Origin: Balanoglossus misakiensis
Taxonomy: Eukaryota > Hemichordata
Assembly: GCA_040954595.2 (NCBI GenBank)
Contig: CM082596.2
Location: 2,604,001 to 2,668,000, forward strand
DNA length: 64,000 nt
Direction of reading: 5' to 3'
Under the pieces are notes generated by a model. The model searched no databases and was not told where the DNA came from. It saw only the letters and a program-made list of their open reading frames with translations. Positions 11,698 to 24,000 of this stretch are shown here, one piece after another. Positions within the stretch are counted from its first letter, which is position 1, and the number at the start of each line of letters is the position of its first letter. The translations under genes were made by a program, and so were the position numbers.

Positions 11698-12117
11698 TGT
11701 GTGTGACCCCCCAAAGCAATGAACTTCATTCCAAAAGGAGTGGTGGTAACTGTGAATCCACTTCTATGAGCATTGTTTTTATTTGTTGATTTGTCACAGT
11801 TGTGAATTTTTTTACAACCATCTTTTTCAAGATTTACTAATCTATACACGTATCAATAATGGTAGAAGGTACTAAAAATTACTTATATATACTACAGATT
11901 TCCAGTAGCTTTATTTCTGTTGATACAATGGGAATGACGTTTTCATTATTTAAAACTACCCTTTCTACTGTAGAAATAGACAATAATTCTGAAGTCATTT
12001 TTATAAAAATAAATTCTCAGAAAACTTTGTACTTTCGTGTAAAATGTTTGTGTGTGACATCACTGCCATTGGAATATGATTCTAAATGTACTGAATGATT
12101 TGATAAAGAAATAATTG

Positions 12118-12123
12118 AATAAA
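12118..12123 (+). terminator. CCDC61 polyadenylation signal
   Basis: AATAAA about 420 nt after the CCDC61 stop and about 200 nt before the OPA3 start; the two genes are tightly packed head to tail. Confidence 0.6.
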
Positions 12124-12320
12124 ATGATTCTGTGGAGTAATCACTTCCAACAGGTCATCCTCAACTGTTGTCAGTTATTCCCAGAACCCTCCAAATTCTA
12201 TGAAACGTGACGCCGATATCTACATGTAGTTTGCATACTGGGTCCGACAACGCCCTCAACGTATTTGCGCAGAAAAAGAATGACCCATGACCTGACGTCA
12301 GGTGAAAGGTCAAAGGGAAG

Positions 12321-13795
12321 ATGGTGGTAGGAGCGTTCCCTCTCGCCAAGTTGTCTTCTTTGGCAGTCAAGCAAATTAGCAAGCCAATTGCAAATTATCT
12401 CAAGCAGACAGCAAAGAGGAGTCCATTCTTCAGAAAGAGAATATGTATGCCGCCAGCGCAACGTAAGTACAACTGGTTTCTACCTATAGTGTGTGAAGCA
12501 TGGACCGCACGTACAATGTGCAGACGAGACCTTGGTTGGTGCATGCATATGTGACCTTTCTGTTGAAAAAAATGGCATTTCCGCATTGTACACCTGTACA
12601 GCACACCGTGGCACATTTCTGTAAGAGAAATAACACCACGTTACATGACATACCACGTAAATATGAAATACAAGGGCAGGTGCTGTAAAAAAAATGGAGG
12701 ACCCCTCCCCCCTCCATCCCCAGAAATACGAAATATGATTGGTTGAACTGTGGACCGCTCTGATTGGCTGCAATGCGACTTCTGCAAGAGCTCAACATGA
12801 ATTGTGGTCAGTGATATTGAGGAAAGAAAGATTGAGGGCTGTAGGGTTGAGTAGGGTTGTCATTCCCTAGCTACCGATTCAGCAGGAACGGACTGCATGG
12901 CCGATGCATGCTTTTGAATTTCAGCTGGTTAGTTTTGCTTCGCTCAACTCATCTGCATGGCAGGTAGCATCACTCTAACATGATTTCATCGCTTTAAGCA
13001 ACATCCATATGATCATAAATGCATGATCCCAGATGTCCAGCATACAGTCTTCATGTTTTGGCCAGCATTAACAGTATTAACCCATCATCTGAGCATTTTA
13101 GGAAGAGCTTTATCTTCAATAGTAGGTATATTAATCAATCACAATCTTTCCATTTATATTTGTCTTTTTATTATTCTTTTAGCATTGTGAACAGTTGAAT
13201 TCCAAGATTTTTATACATTATAGTGTCAATCTATACTCTGCAAATTGAGCTGAAAAGTCAGATATGATTTCGACTAATTTTGAACCTAATTTGGATGTAC
13301 ATGTATTTGATATTTCAAGTATTTTGACAATTTGAATGATGCTGTCTCTTTTTTCTTGCAGTGTATCACTGGTCGGAAATCAATGTCAAAATGAGAATAT
13401 TGGGACTTGGCAAGGTCAAGGAGGTCAAACCCCTCAGTGACGAAGCGGCTGTTGAACTTGGTGCTGAGATCATTGGGGAGAGTTTCATTTTCCTGGTCGG
13501 AGTGGGTGTGATTGTGGCCGAGTTCTGGAGGCAGTCCAGGAATGAGCAACACAAAGAGGACAAACAGAACGATTCAATCAAAGAACTTCAGGGTAAAGTG
13601 GAAGAGCTGGGACTCATGATAGAACACCAAGATGCCAAGTTACGAGAACTAAACCGAAGGGTAGCGTCTTTGAATATAGGGAGTGTGCCACGGATAACTG
13701 ACGGTGAGCAGGTGAAAAACTTCAAGGAGCTCGAAAATCTGAGCAAAAAAGACACTGAAAAAAATGTAACTAAGAAAAAAGGCTGGTTGTGGTGA
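12321..13795 (+). CDS. OPA3: OPA3 (outer/inner mitochondrial membrane protein)
   Basis: Two exons, 12321-12462 and 13362-13795, encode 191 aa. The start [20 protein letters not shown] followed by [14 protein letters not shown] and CMPPAQ, with exon 2 starting [13 protein letters not shown], then [20 protein letters not shown] and [14 protein letters not shown], is the classical OPA3 pattern, with the intron at the same place (PPAQ/LYHW) as the human gene. The N-terminus is a mitochondrial targeting/membrane segment; the second half is a hydrophobic stretch then a coiled coil ([18 protein letters not shown]) and a lysine-rich tail. OPA3 affects mitochondrial morphology and lipid/organic acid metabolism; loss in humans causes optic atrophy and 3-methylglutaconic aciduria type III. 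It lies 0.6 kb after CCDC61 on the same strand. Confidence 0.97.
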
Positions 13796-14079
13796 TGAAC
13801 AATCAATAAAACTACATAGCTACGATAGATAGATGTGTACAATCCATTCTTAGAAATGTATCCTGCCTAGAGTTTTTACAAGTCTCGCATTGGGGGAAGG
13901 GAACATGTGTTTTTCAGACACCGTATAACATCATGTTGTGCTATAGTAGCACACTGTCAAAATATATGTCCAGATTTTTATGTTTGATAAAGTCTACAGC
14001 TCTCATATACAGTTGCTTGTTTTGTGGTGTGCTCAAGTAAGACTGTCATCATTGCACTTGTCAAACAGTATACATATTA

Positions 14080-14085
14080 AATAAA
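14080..14085 (+). terminator. OPA3 polyadenylation signal (candidate)
   Basis: AATAAA 285 nt after the OPA3 stop; another AATAAA lies at 13805-13810, 10 nt after the stop, probably too near to be the main site. Confidence 0.5.
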
Positions 14086-14134
14086 TGACATGGTTATATC
14101 ATACAATGCAAAACACACAATGATGTTACGTTTT

Positions 14135-14148
14135 TTATTATTTTATTT
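14135..14148 (-). terminator. VPS54 polyadenylation signals (candidate)
   Basis: On minus, AATAAA occurs twice in GTAAATAAAATAATAAA, about 0.9 kb after the VPS54 stop. With the OPA3 signal at 14080 the two convergent transcripts would meet within some tens of bases or overlap. Confidence 0.5.
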
Positions 14149-15042
14149 ACAAAGCTTTGAGATTTACAGGAACTGCGTGTGAAACTTACACCAAATACCT
14201 TGCTGCTCCTACCCGGCCCCAATGCACAACAAAACAAACTTACAGGTATTTCATTTACACATGCTACCAGGGTATGTCGGAGATGAATTGCAGTGACGGA
14301 TTCACAAATTATTTTTTTACGAACATTACATGAATCAGTGGTTCAACATGGCCCAGGCAATATTTACAATTTCATGCTGAAAACATGCTTATCAGAAGGG
14401 AGCATTATCTTTTTATCCATAAAGGGATAAAAAGGAACAGTCGACAATACCGGTTATATTCCAAAAAATTCACAATTTCTGAAGAAATGTTAGAGAGACA
14501 TTATAGTGAATTGTGCTTGGTAGAAAGTGAAAAATACAGGTTGGTACACACAGTAAATGTGAAAATAGTTTAGAGAGGGACACTGAATGGATAACAAAAC
14601 ACAAGTTTTACCCTACCACCAGTGATTTAAAATCTACCTTGAAATTATGATCCCAGAATGAAAAATTGATTTGTGTGATAATGTGGACGTGGCATGCTGG
14701 GATTGATATGTTCTGAGTAAAGTCATTGTCCCAAAAATTGTTTTGATAGTTGGAGAATAAACATACTTTGTTGTAAATGAAGATAGCTTCCAAGATAGTA
14801 AGTTGTCTGAACCGTTGCAAGTAAATGTCTATTCTCGTGAAAAATTGACTGAAATGGCAGCAATCACTTCAAGGTGACAAAACAAATTCTCATACATAAT
14901 TTACATTTCGCGATTGTCAAGCACGGATTAAGCATAAAATGTTGCTCATCCTTTTCTGATAAAATAAAAACCCAGTGTGATTTCTGCCAATCCCCTGGAC
15001 TGCTATTTCCCCATGGTGCTTGTGTGGAGCTATCCCATCATG

Positions 15043-18000
15043 CTACCTGTTCTCCCAGATGTCGTCCATGTTGTCGATCAGGTCTTCAAGACAGCTCAGC
15101 GTTTTCAAATTCTCCGTGTAAAATACCAGGTCTGAGGTGACTAACCTGTGGAGACGAAAGCACAAAAATTAACAAGGTGAAATAGCATAGAGTCAGTCAT
15201 GGATGAAAGACGAAAAGCTATGAATGACATTAAATACTAGGCTAGATTACATGTCAACACATGTCCACTTACCCATGTTGAGGTCCCCCATCATTGGATA
15301 CGTTTAACTTGATCAACTGCTGACGTAAATGTTCCTTAAAAGACACATTGATCCTCATAAATAATACCTAAAATTGACAAAAAATTAAAGAGTTAGTGAG
15401 TGGGGAATTTTCTGTTTATTTTTTCCTCGATGAAGGCAATGCCCTACTGTGACGTCCTTGCAGTAAACTAGGTGAGGGTGATAGGATTATAGTATACAGT
15501 AGAAACAGATTTTCAATCAAAGTTTACATAATGTGTGTCATCGTGAGGACAGTTTGTATACTTTAAAGATTTGGGTGACGTTGCCTGAAAAATAACATGC
15601 GTCAGTGGGTAGGCATTGCCGTACACATTCTCTCTGCTTGTCAGATTATCTCAGTCTGTGTCCGGATTGGCTGCTTCACTTACTTTGATTTGTTCTGGTG
15701 GCAGCAGGTCTATAATGGCCTCGTGTAGTTTGTTGATTTGTTTACAGATTGCACGGAATGACGCAGACGGTACAGGTGCCTTCACTTCCCACTGTCAGTA
15801 GAGAGAGAAAAAAAAACATTCAGTTGGATAGTGATGAGCAGGACAATTTCATGTTGTGCCATTTGTAAAGGGAGCCCTCTATTGCCAGAAAACGATAAGA
15901 TATTGTCAAAGCCCTGAGACAAAGCTTTCTGTGGCATCACCATGGCCAAACACTCATTCAAATTGAAGGCATCGCCTACTGAGACCAGTCATGGAATCTT
16001 GACAGACATTCAACACACCTTAGACAACTGCTTCTCGAAAGCACTGTCCATAATCGCAACAAGCTTACTGGAAATCTCTTGCACATGATCGTTGTAATCC
16101 TACAAAATAACAAACAGTGAGTGATAAATGGACAGCACGTGTACAGTCGAAAGGCTAAGTTGCATTCCAAGTTAATTGCTGTGTTAGACTCATGGAGTAC
16201 TAAAGTGAACCTTTTCTAAACTAAACACAATCGAATTTGAACTGATCATATTTTCCTTCACACAGCCGAAAATGTTTCAAGGATCTTTTACCTCTGTTAA
16301 CTGAACAATCTGACCTGTCCCCAATGCAGTAACAGTGATGTTTTCTTCATTTTCTCAATTTTACTGTTTCATTTTTCCACTTACCTTGGAAATTTTCTCA
16401 AATTGTTTTAACATGACATGTTGCTTTGGTTGTAACCGAGATTCAAAGTGGGCTTTGACCAACGGAATGTAGTATGCTACCAGTTGTAAACATCTTGACG
16501 CTAAAGCTGTAAGAAAAAGGGGAAAAAATTATGATCATTTAAACAGAGGGTGAGTTAAGTAGAGCACACATCATGATGTAAAAAAAAAAAATTCACATTC
16601 CGAGAAAACATCACTTTACCTAAATTTTTTGTCGTAATCGTCTTGAGTCCAACTAATTGTAGTGCACCTGCCCCGAGTACAAGCTGACATGTCCTGGAGT
16701 TAAAATTCTGTTGCGCGGAAAAATATATCAAATTCCAACATGAATAACAGGAAATGAAGTAAGTATCTTGAGGAGGGAAAGGCAATGAAATCTAGGGCAA
16801 TACAAGTATTTCCCCTTTGCGTAGATATTCAGAGCTCATTCCAGGAAAACGAATATTGTCTGATGACAAGGAGTTGTTATCATCAAATTTTAACAGTTTA
16901 TAATACTCACTAAGTACACTTTGCACAAATGAAAGCTCGCATCTTGAGTCAGAAGCAAGGACAATAGCCCCAGAATGAAACACAACACTTGACAATGTCA
17001 TTTTCCATTCCAACATACAGCTTAATATAGACTAGCTACTTCCATCATTTTTTTTCTCCGTAACTTGAACTGAAGTGAAAATTCAATTTGTTTCATCCAG
17101 AGTAATTTGTGAAAGCATGCTGAACATGTCTGAATAATGACATTTTTATGGGTCCAAACAATGCATAGCTTTTACTGTCTGATTAGAATCTGGATTTGAT
17201 ATATTGCTCACAGCTGGCTCCAATATTTATCGTACCTGTAATATTTCTACTAGTCTAGTCAAGATGTCTGGCACGGCCGATGGCATATCGTCCAGACACT
17301 GGCAGTATTCGATAATCATCTTCAACAGTAGCAGCACAGTTCTATGTGATGGAAAAAAAAATCGAGTGAATGTTAATCAAAATCATTCTTTTCAATGTTT
17401 GGACAATGGCAGGGTTTCATGCAGAATGTATGAAACAGTCTACATTTGTTAAAAATATAAATTGAGAGTACACTCTGATTTGCCCAACAAAACTATTAGC
17501 AATTGCTGTGATTATAAAATTTTAAATAGTGTTTGAAATCGCATACAACAGCAGATGGGTACAGGCAATGTCAACATACTTACCCAACTACGGCATATCT
17601 TTGTCCATTTATTTCAAGATAACTCTCTGCCTTGCGTTCTTCAGATCCTATCACAGAACATAAAATTATTTATTTATTCGCTCCGGAGTCATCCAAACTG
17701 AACAAAATACATGTACACACAGACTGTCTGGAACAGGCATAATATGGACTATGTACAATGCATAAATTGAAAAAAAATTATGGAATCAGTAAAAAAGCTA
17801 TAATGTCTACATTTTCTACATAAAGTATAGGTAATCCAAATAAGATGTTCAAGGTGTATGTTTAATTGAAAACTTAGCATGTGGCTTCTGAGTTGCCATT
17901 ACTCATCCCTATATATGCCAATGTGCCCTGTATCATCTATTCACATAACAATTTGTTTGTACAAACAGAAATAGCTTCCATTAGAAACCATCTGACATAC

Positions 18001-21000
18001 CGCATGATTTATGAAACGGATGCTTTGTAGAGAGTGGAATGGCAAATAATGAATAAATTCAATTTAAATGCAAAGTTGGAATAAATACCTGCTTCAGATT
18101 TTACAACGAAGGCCTCTGCCAGATTACCTGAAAAGAAAAAATCACGGAGGAAACTTTGCATTATTGCTAAGAGCCAATGCATAATTCCGATAACAATATA
18201 TATGCAATCAAAATTCTTTATGAGAATAACATGTCTGGCATTTGAAATATAATTTGATGGGATTACTGGTTGTACACTCATAAAGTATTAAATTTCGTAA
18301 TTTTATTGTTTTGCAAAGTTACACAGGGCAGTGTGTTCTACATACTAGAAGTGCTATCTCATTTAAGACCTGCAGGCATGGTTCATTCGAGTACGGTATT
18401 TGATATCGCTTTAAGGAGAATTGCAAAGTCCCTCTTAACCTCAATACTTTTTGAAAGTCAGACACTTATATACCTAAGCATCTTAGCTGACGAGATATTA
18501 CTTTCAACATTTAAAACTAGACGAGGGACTTTACGCAGATTGAGGTTGCCATGACTTCATCGGTCAAAGGTCAGTTTGTCATGTAAAGAAATCGCTTGCA
18601 TGCCATCTACAGAAGAATGTGTTTAGTACAGACAGAGGTGTATGGTTTTCACATCAGTTTCAGTTGTAAGTTAAGACTTGTAAGTTAAGACAGCAACATG
18701 TATATACATGTATTGTTCAAAATGACAAGTGCGAGAGAGGTACACGTAAAAATATGGTTCCCAGTCAGGGAGCCCTTGTCAATGCTAACATGGCGACACA
18801 GTGATGGATTGAGTTGACTTTCTCTGATACAAATGACTACCTACCATTCTTCGCAATGGTATTGACCAAATCTTGAAATTCTGCAGGTACATCCGACTGC
18901 TTCCATCTCTCGCTCTCTAAAATTAAACTGAATTTAAAAAAGAGAGAATATATTATGATGGGCAACTCCTCATAATTGAAATAGAAATTTACAAGTTTCT
19001 GATTTTCTAAAAAAACAGTTTGTATGTGTTGTCACAACCAGATGGAAGGTTTTCATTTACAATCATTTTGATTAATTATTCATAATATTCAAATGAGTTC
19101 ATACAGACTGACCAATCATGTGATATGCACCACACGATTGTCGCCACTTACCTAAGTTTTGTTTTCCTCTCTTCATGAAATCTATTTACAAATTTGGAAG
19201 CCTGGAATCGAGAATTTAACATTGATACTTAGTGGGTAAAATGAATGCATTTTTTTTAACCAAGGAGTTTGCATATCAAGTCATGTGACTGCTCTTGAAC
19301 CACTCAGCGCCAGTAATGGAATTATCAGCGAAAGCTATTTTACCTGATTTTGTAGACTGCCTCTCAGAGATGTACTTCTCCTCCCACTCACGCTTTCACA
19401 GTCGTTCACAAATTGTTCAATTGCACGAGATAAAGTCAGAAATTCGGTAGAAGTCAGCTTTTCTAGAAATCCATCCTGGAACATAAAGATTGTCCAATTG
19501 CATGAGATAAATTCGGAAATTGCTATCAGTATGTCAGTTTCTAGGAAGCCATGCTGTAATATTCTGACATTCAAAAATATTGTTAACAGTCGGCAAAATG
19601 GAAGATATAATTCTTAATTGATGATTCCTAGGGTCATTATTTAGCCTTGTACGTTTGCATTCAGATTCTGATACCGGTTTTTGATAAGTTTGATTTGTGT
19701 CCCCTAAATGCCCTTTCTGAAGTGAAGTTCAAACGTTCAACACTGAGCGATGTCACTAAGAGAGCTTGGGTGAACAAAAGGCTATGTTCAATATGTTACC
19801 ATAGAAACCTAAACCAAAGAACAACAGTAAGAGGAAGAATGCTTGTCAGAACACATGTATTGTTGGCTCTCCTTGGAGAATAGAACATCTGGTCACGTGT
19901 AGTACGTGCTGTTTGGATGATTTCTGGGTGTATGATGATATTTTGAACTGGCTGTTTTTTTATTAATTTTTTGCAGTATTGGGGTACAATTTGACAAGGA
20001 AAACATCAGTAATCCTACACCGAGTTCGAGAAATTTGACAAAGGCAGTGCAACTTAAAGGTAAACAGCTTTATAAAAGATTCATCTGCAACCTTGACCAA
20101 AACCAAATAATGGGAAAAAATTGAAGGATTACCATTTTCTGGATATGTGCCTGAGGGGGGTTTCTATTGGAATACATGTACTACATTCTGTGTCAAATTC
20201 ATGCTTGTGTTCTTGACCGAGGAGAGCGACTTGAATCGTAAACAAATCTGAGAAAACATGTATTATTCTTTGTAATGAGAACTTAAACAGAATGAATGAC
20301 AGTTGATATTTACCTTGCTTCTTGCAAGCAATAATTTCACACATCTATCGTTGGCATAGTCACCAAGGAAACATAGTAATTCTCGCAGATTTGTACACAG
20401 TTTACTGTACTCCACATTGTCAATCAACACATCACCATTGTTGTCTCTACAAAAGAACATACCAAACAAAGAACAGGATTTATCTTCAAAATACAGAATA
20501 TCTCCTTCAACTACTCAGCATGTGTAATCTTGAAATCCCCGATAAAAGCGGTAACTGAGAACTTTGCCAAATGAACTGCTAATTTCTATTCTCTCCTGTT
20601 AGGAGTAGACATTATTGAATACTCACCCGTTCACTTGGTTTTGTGTAGCATTGGATTGGCTGTTTGAGGACAGACTCTCAGTTTTTCCAGCAGCTATATT
20701 CACTACTCTTCTCATAACACACAGTGTAGCCTGCAACAAGTCAAATAACATATGATACAATATTTTTATTTTAATGTATAAAATAGATTTATTTTAATTG
20801 AACTCTCTTATCTCAGATAAAAGCTTATTTCCTGTCCAGTCAAAGGGCAACTCACCTTCGTTCTACTCAGTAATGTCATCAGATTCTCAAACACGCCTTT
20901 GAACAGGATCATCCAGGCATCAAAATTCAATGACCTCATCTGATCTGCAAGACTATAACGCCAAACCAAACAAACATTTCATCAAATCGACCTGCTTCTG

Positions 21001-24000
21001 ATAAAGTGTGCTTGAGAATAGTGCAAGAATGCTTGAGAATAGTAATAGTCTGCTTGAGAATCGGGAAAGTGTGCTTGAGAATAGGAAAATCTGCTTGAGA
21101 ACAGTAAAATGCACTGGAGAATAGATGTAAGGGGCTTGAGAAATACTAGTAGGTGTGGGTACTAGTTTACGATGAGCACACTTGCATGTAGTACTCAAGT
21201 GCCCTTTAACTTTAATCATAAGCGATTTGCCAGATAGCTGGCTTGAAAACACTGAGTACAAACTCCTCCAGCAGGAGAGATCTTACCTGATTGTGTTGCT
21301 TTCTGATTCCATGTCATCGGTGCTTGCTACATAATTGACCACCGTCTGTAAGTGTTGATACAAAACCACATCAAAATCTACCTTGGACTGCAAATATGAG
21401 ACTGTGCCCTCCAAAAAGCTAACCCTGGAATATAACAACTCTGATGTTTCTTACCTGTTTTACAACTGATTTGATGGAAGTTGCTGCCTCCTCTCTGTAC
21501 ACTTCCAAAAAGTTAAACTTGTGTTTCCGAAGCATTCCCAGCACTATGGTACTCAGTCGATCCTGTGGGAAAGAAAAGATCAGTCCACACATTAGGATAG
21601 CTACTTCAGATATTTATTACTTTCAACCCAGATATTCTTTACATTCCCCACACATGCAACTGACCCTAACCCATGACCTTTGCCCCTGGGTCATGCTCAC
21701 CTCTTCAAAGACCAGAACGTCATCCAGTGGTCTGTGGAGCTCCTCCATGGTGTAGCGACTGATATCTTCCTCCATCATCTTGTCGATCAGTTTCTCAATT
21801 TCTGCAAGCTGTGATCCGAGATGCCTGTGTAAGAACAAGCAAAGCGATTAGACTGTTGTGAAATCATTTCCATGGGATCTGATTGTTTTCTCATAACATT
21901 GAGATATCAGTCATTGATAGTCGAGAGTTGAACTTTTACCTGAAACTCTGGATCCCAACCAATTCCTGAGACAGCACTTCCTGTGTGGTGGAGATCAGAT
22001 CCAACGCACCGACAAACTCTGATGTTGACAGTAACAGCTGAATGGTGGGTTGTGTCTGATGCACTGTAGCCATAAGTTTCAACTAGAAAATACAGATAAC
22101 CATACTCATTACTGTAGACTTTCACAGAGAAATGTTTCATCATAATCAATGGGATGCAATCAGACACACGTTTTCAGAGTCACAGTGAAGTTGACACCAA
22201 CCTTGTTATACACTTTGACATAATTAGCTCTGGATATCCGCAGCTGAAGAATTTCCAGTGAGCCCTTCACTAGAATAGCATCGATCTTGTTCACCTTCTC
22301 CCTGAAACAGAAACACAGACAGAAAATGTATATATGTATCAGAGAATCCAGCATTTTTCATGAGTAGTGAGCCAGCACGTTCTGGCACACTGAAGGCAGA
22401 ACCATAACCCATCTTTCAAAGGGAACATAGTAAGCTATAGGGAACACACCTGAGTTGTCTAATAGCTCTACACGTCTTTGTCAAGTGCTCTTGTAATTCA
22501 TCATGTGATGCCATTGCACTGAAGAATGCTTCTGAGCGGAATGAGATTTGCCTGGCTATCTGTACTTCTACTGTGTCCAGATAATGACTCAGCTGGAACG
22601 GAAAGATAGAAAACTGATATAAGAAGGTATACAGATGTCACGGAATCTGATGAACTTATACAAGAACACTGAGGAAAATTTCCAGTACATTTTCTGACAG
22701 CTCACCTTTTCCTGTAAGAGTTTGGATGAGGACCTGGTGTTTGGACTGGTGTCTTTGGGCTGGCTGAACTGGGACCATGGCAGCACTGCATTGAAGACCT
22801 CCGGAGTTTCCAAGGCAAAGTCTGGTTTCAGAAACAACTGTCAAAGAAAGCGTAAAAATTTTAATACATATTACCAGAACTTGGAGAATGACAACACTTA
22901 ATGAAAAGGGCTTCTACAAAAAGACCAAGAAAAAAACAATACACATACATACCTTAGGGACTGATTCAAGGTCTACTTTGTTTTTCTCTGTTGGGAAAAA
23001 AATTAATGAATAATAATGTCAGTGCATTGGCTCCAATCTCTTTAAGTTTACTGATATTAATAAAAAATAAAATGCGAGGATGAAATGGGCATGCCCTCAT
23101 TAACACAACTTTACAGAAGGATAATGACATGATAAAAGAATATACAGAAATACTTCCTGTAAGATCACAAATGGGGAAATAACCAGCTCAGCACCACACC
23201 CATAGAAACAAATGTTGCTTATTCTAAAGAATCTTACCTCGATTGTATGCTGCATTCAGTGCTCCTTTTTGTTGATCTGAACCATTTTCGACTGAGGTTT
23301 CATTCACCTTCTTGTGTTTTTTCAATTTCTGCAAACAGGAAAATGTCAATACATTGTTTTTTTTTCAAAATACTTAAGGTCCACACCATGCTCACTAATT
23401 TAAAAAAAACACTGTATGGTTATGTAGGAGGCATCATAGCCTAGTGGTCAGGGTAACGGTCTCCCTATCAGTGAGTTGTGGGTTCAATTCCCAGACCTGG
23501 CTGCTGATTTCTTTTTGGGGATGGTTCCTTCATGGCTGGGATGTTGTGCCCTTGAGCAAGGCACTTTTCTTCTCATTGCTGGCTTACAATTTTTGTGTAG
23601 GTGATTTGCATTGGTTCCAGTCATCCTATCCTAAGTAGACATACTTTCAGTGTTTGCTATGGATGAATTATGTATACATGAGTGAATATGCCCCAGTACA
23701 TGTAGTACTTACAGTGACTGTTCTTTTCAAGTATCTCTCGAAATGACCTCTTGTAATTTCTGGTACAAATGGCGACGGTAAGATGTCAGTCTTCTCAAAT
23801 CCCTCACCCCAAGTTTTCTTGAAAAAGTCTGACTCCCTCTTCAGCTTCCTGGGGTCATTGAGGACAGCTGGGAGATTCTGAGTTGAATTGTATATTGTCC
23901 ATTTGTGTTGATCGGTGACAACAGACGGACCGGCATTTGCCTGCGACAACGGCACAGAAGTGGCACTTGCTGACACTAAACAGGACATAATGTTCATGAT

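Noticed and set aside
12480-12798. Minus-strand frames of about 100 codons in the OPA3 intron
   Set aside because: No domain, overlapping in two frames, and antisense to the intron.
18427-18550. Possible inverted repeat (AAAGTCCCTC and AACCTCAAT blocks) in VPS54 intron 17
   Set aside because: The blocks are in swapped order, so no clean hairpin forms.
23429-23505. Functional tRNA gene
   Set aside because: A and B boxes are present but the acceptor stem does not pair and a SINE body follows.
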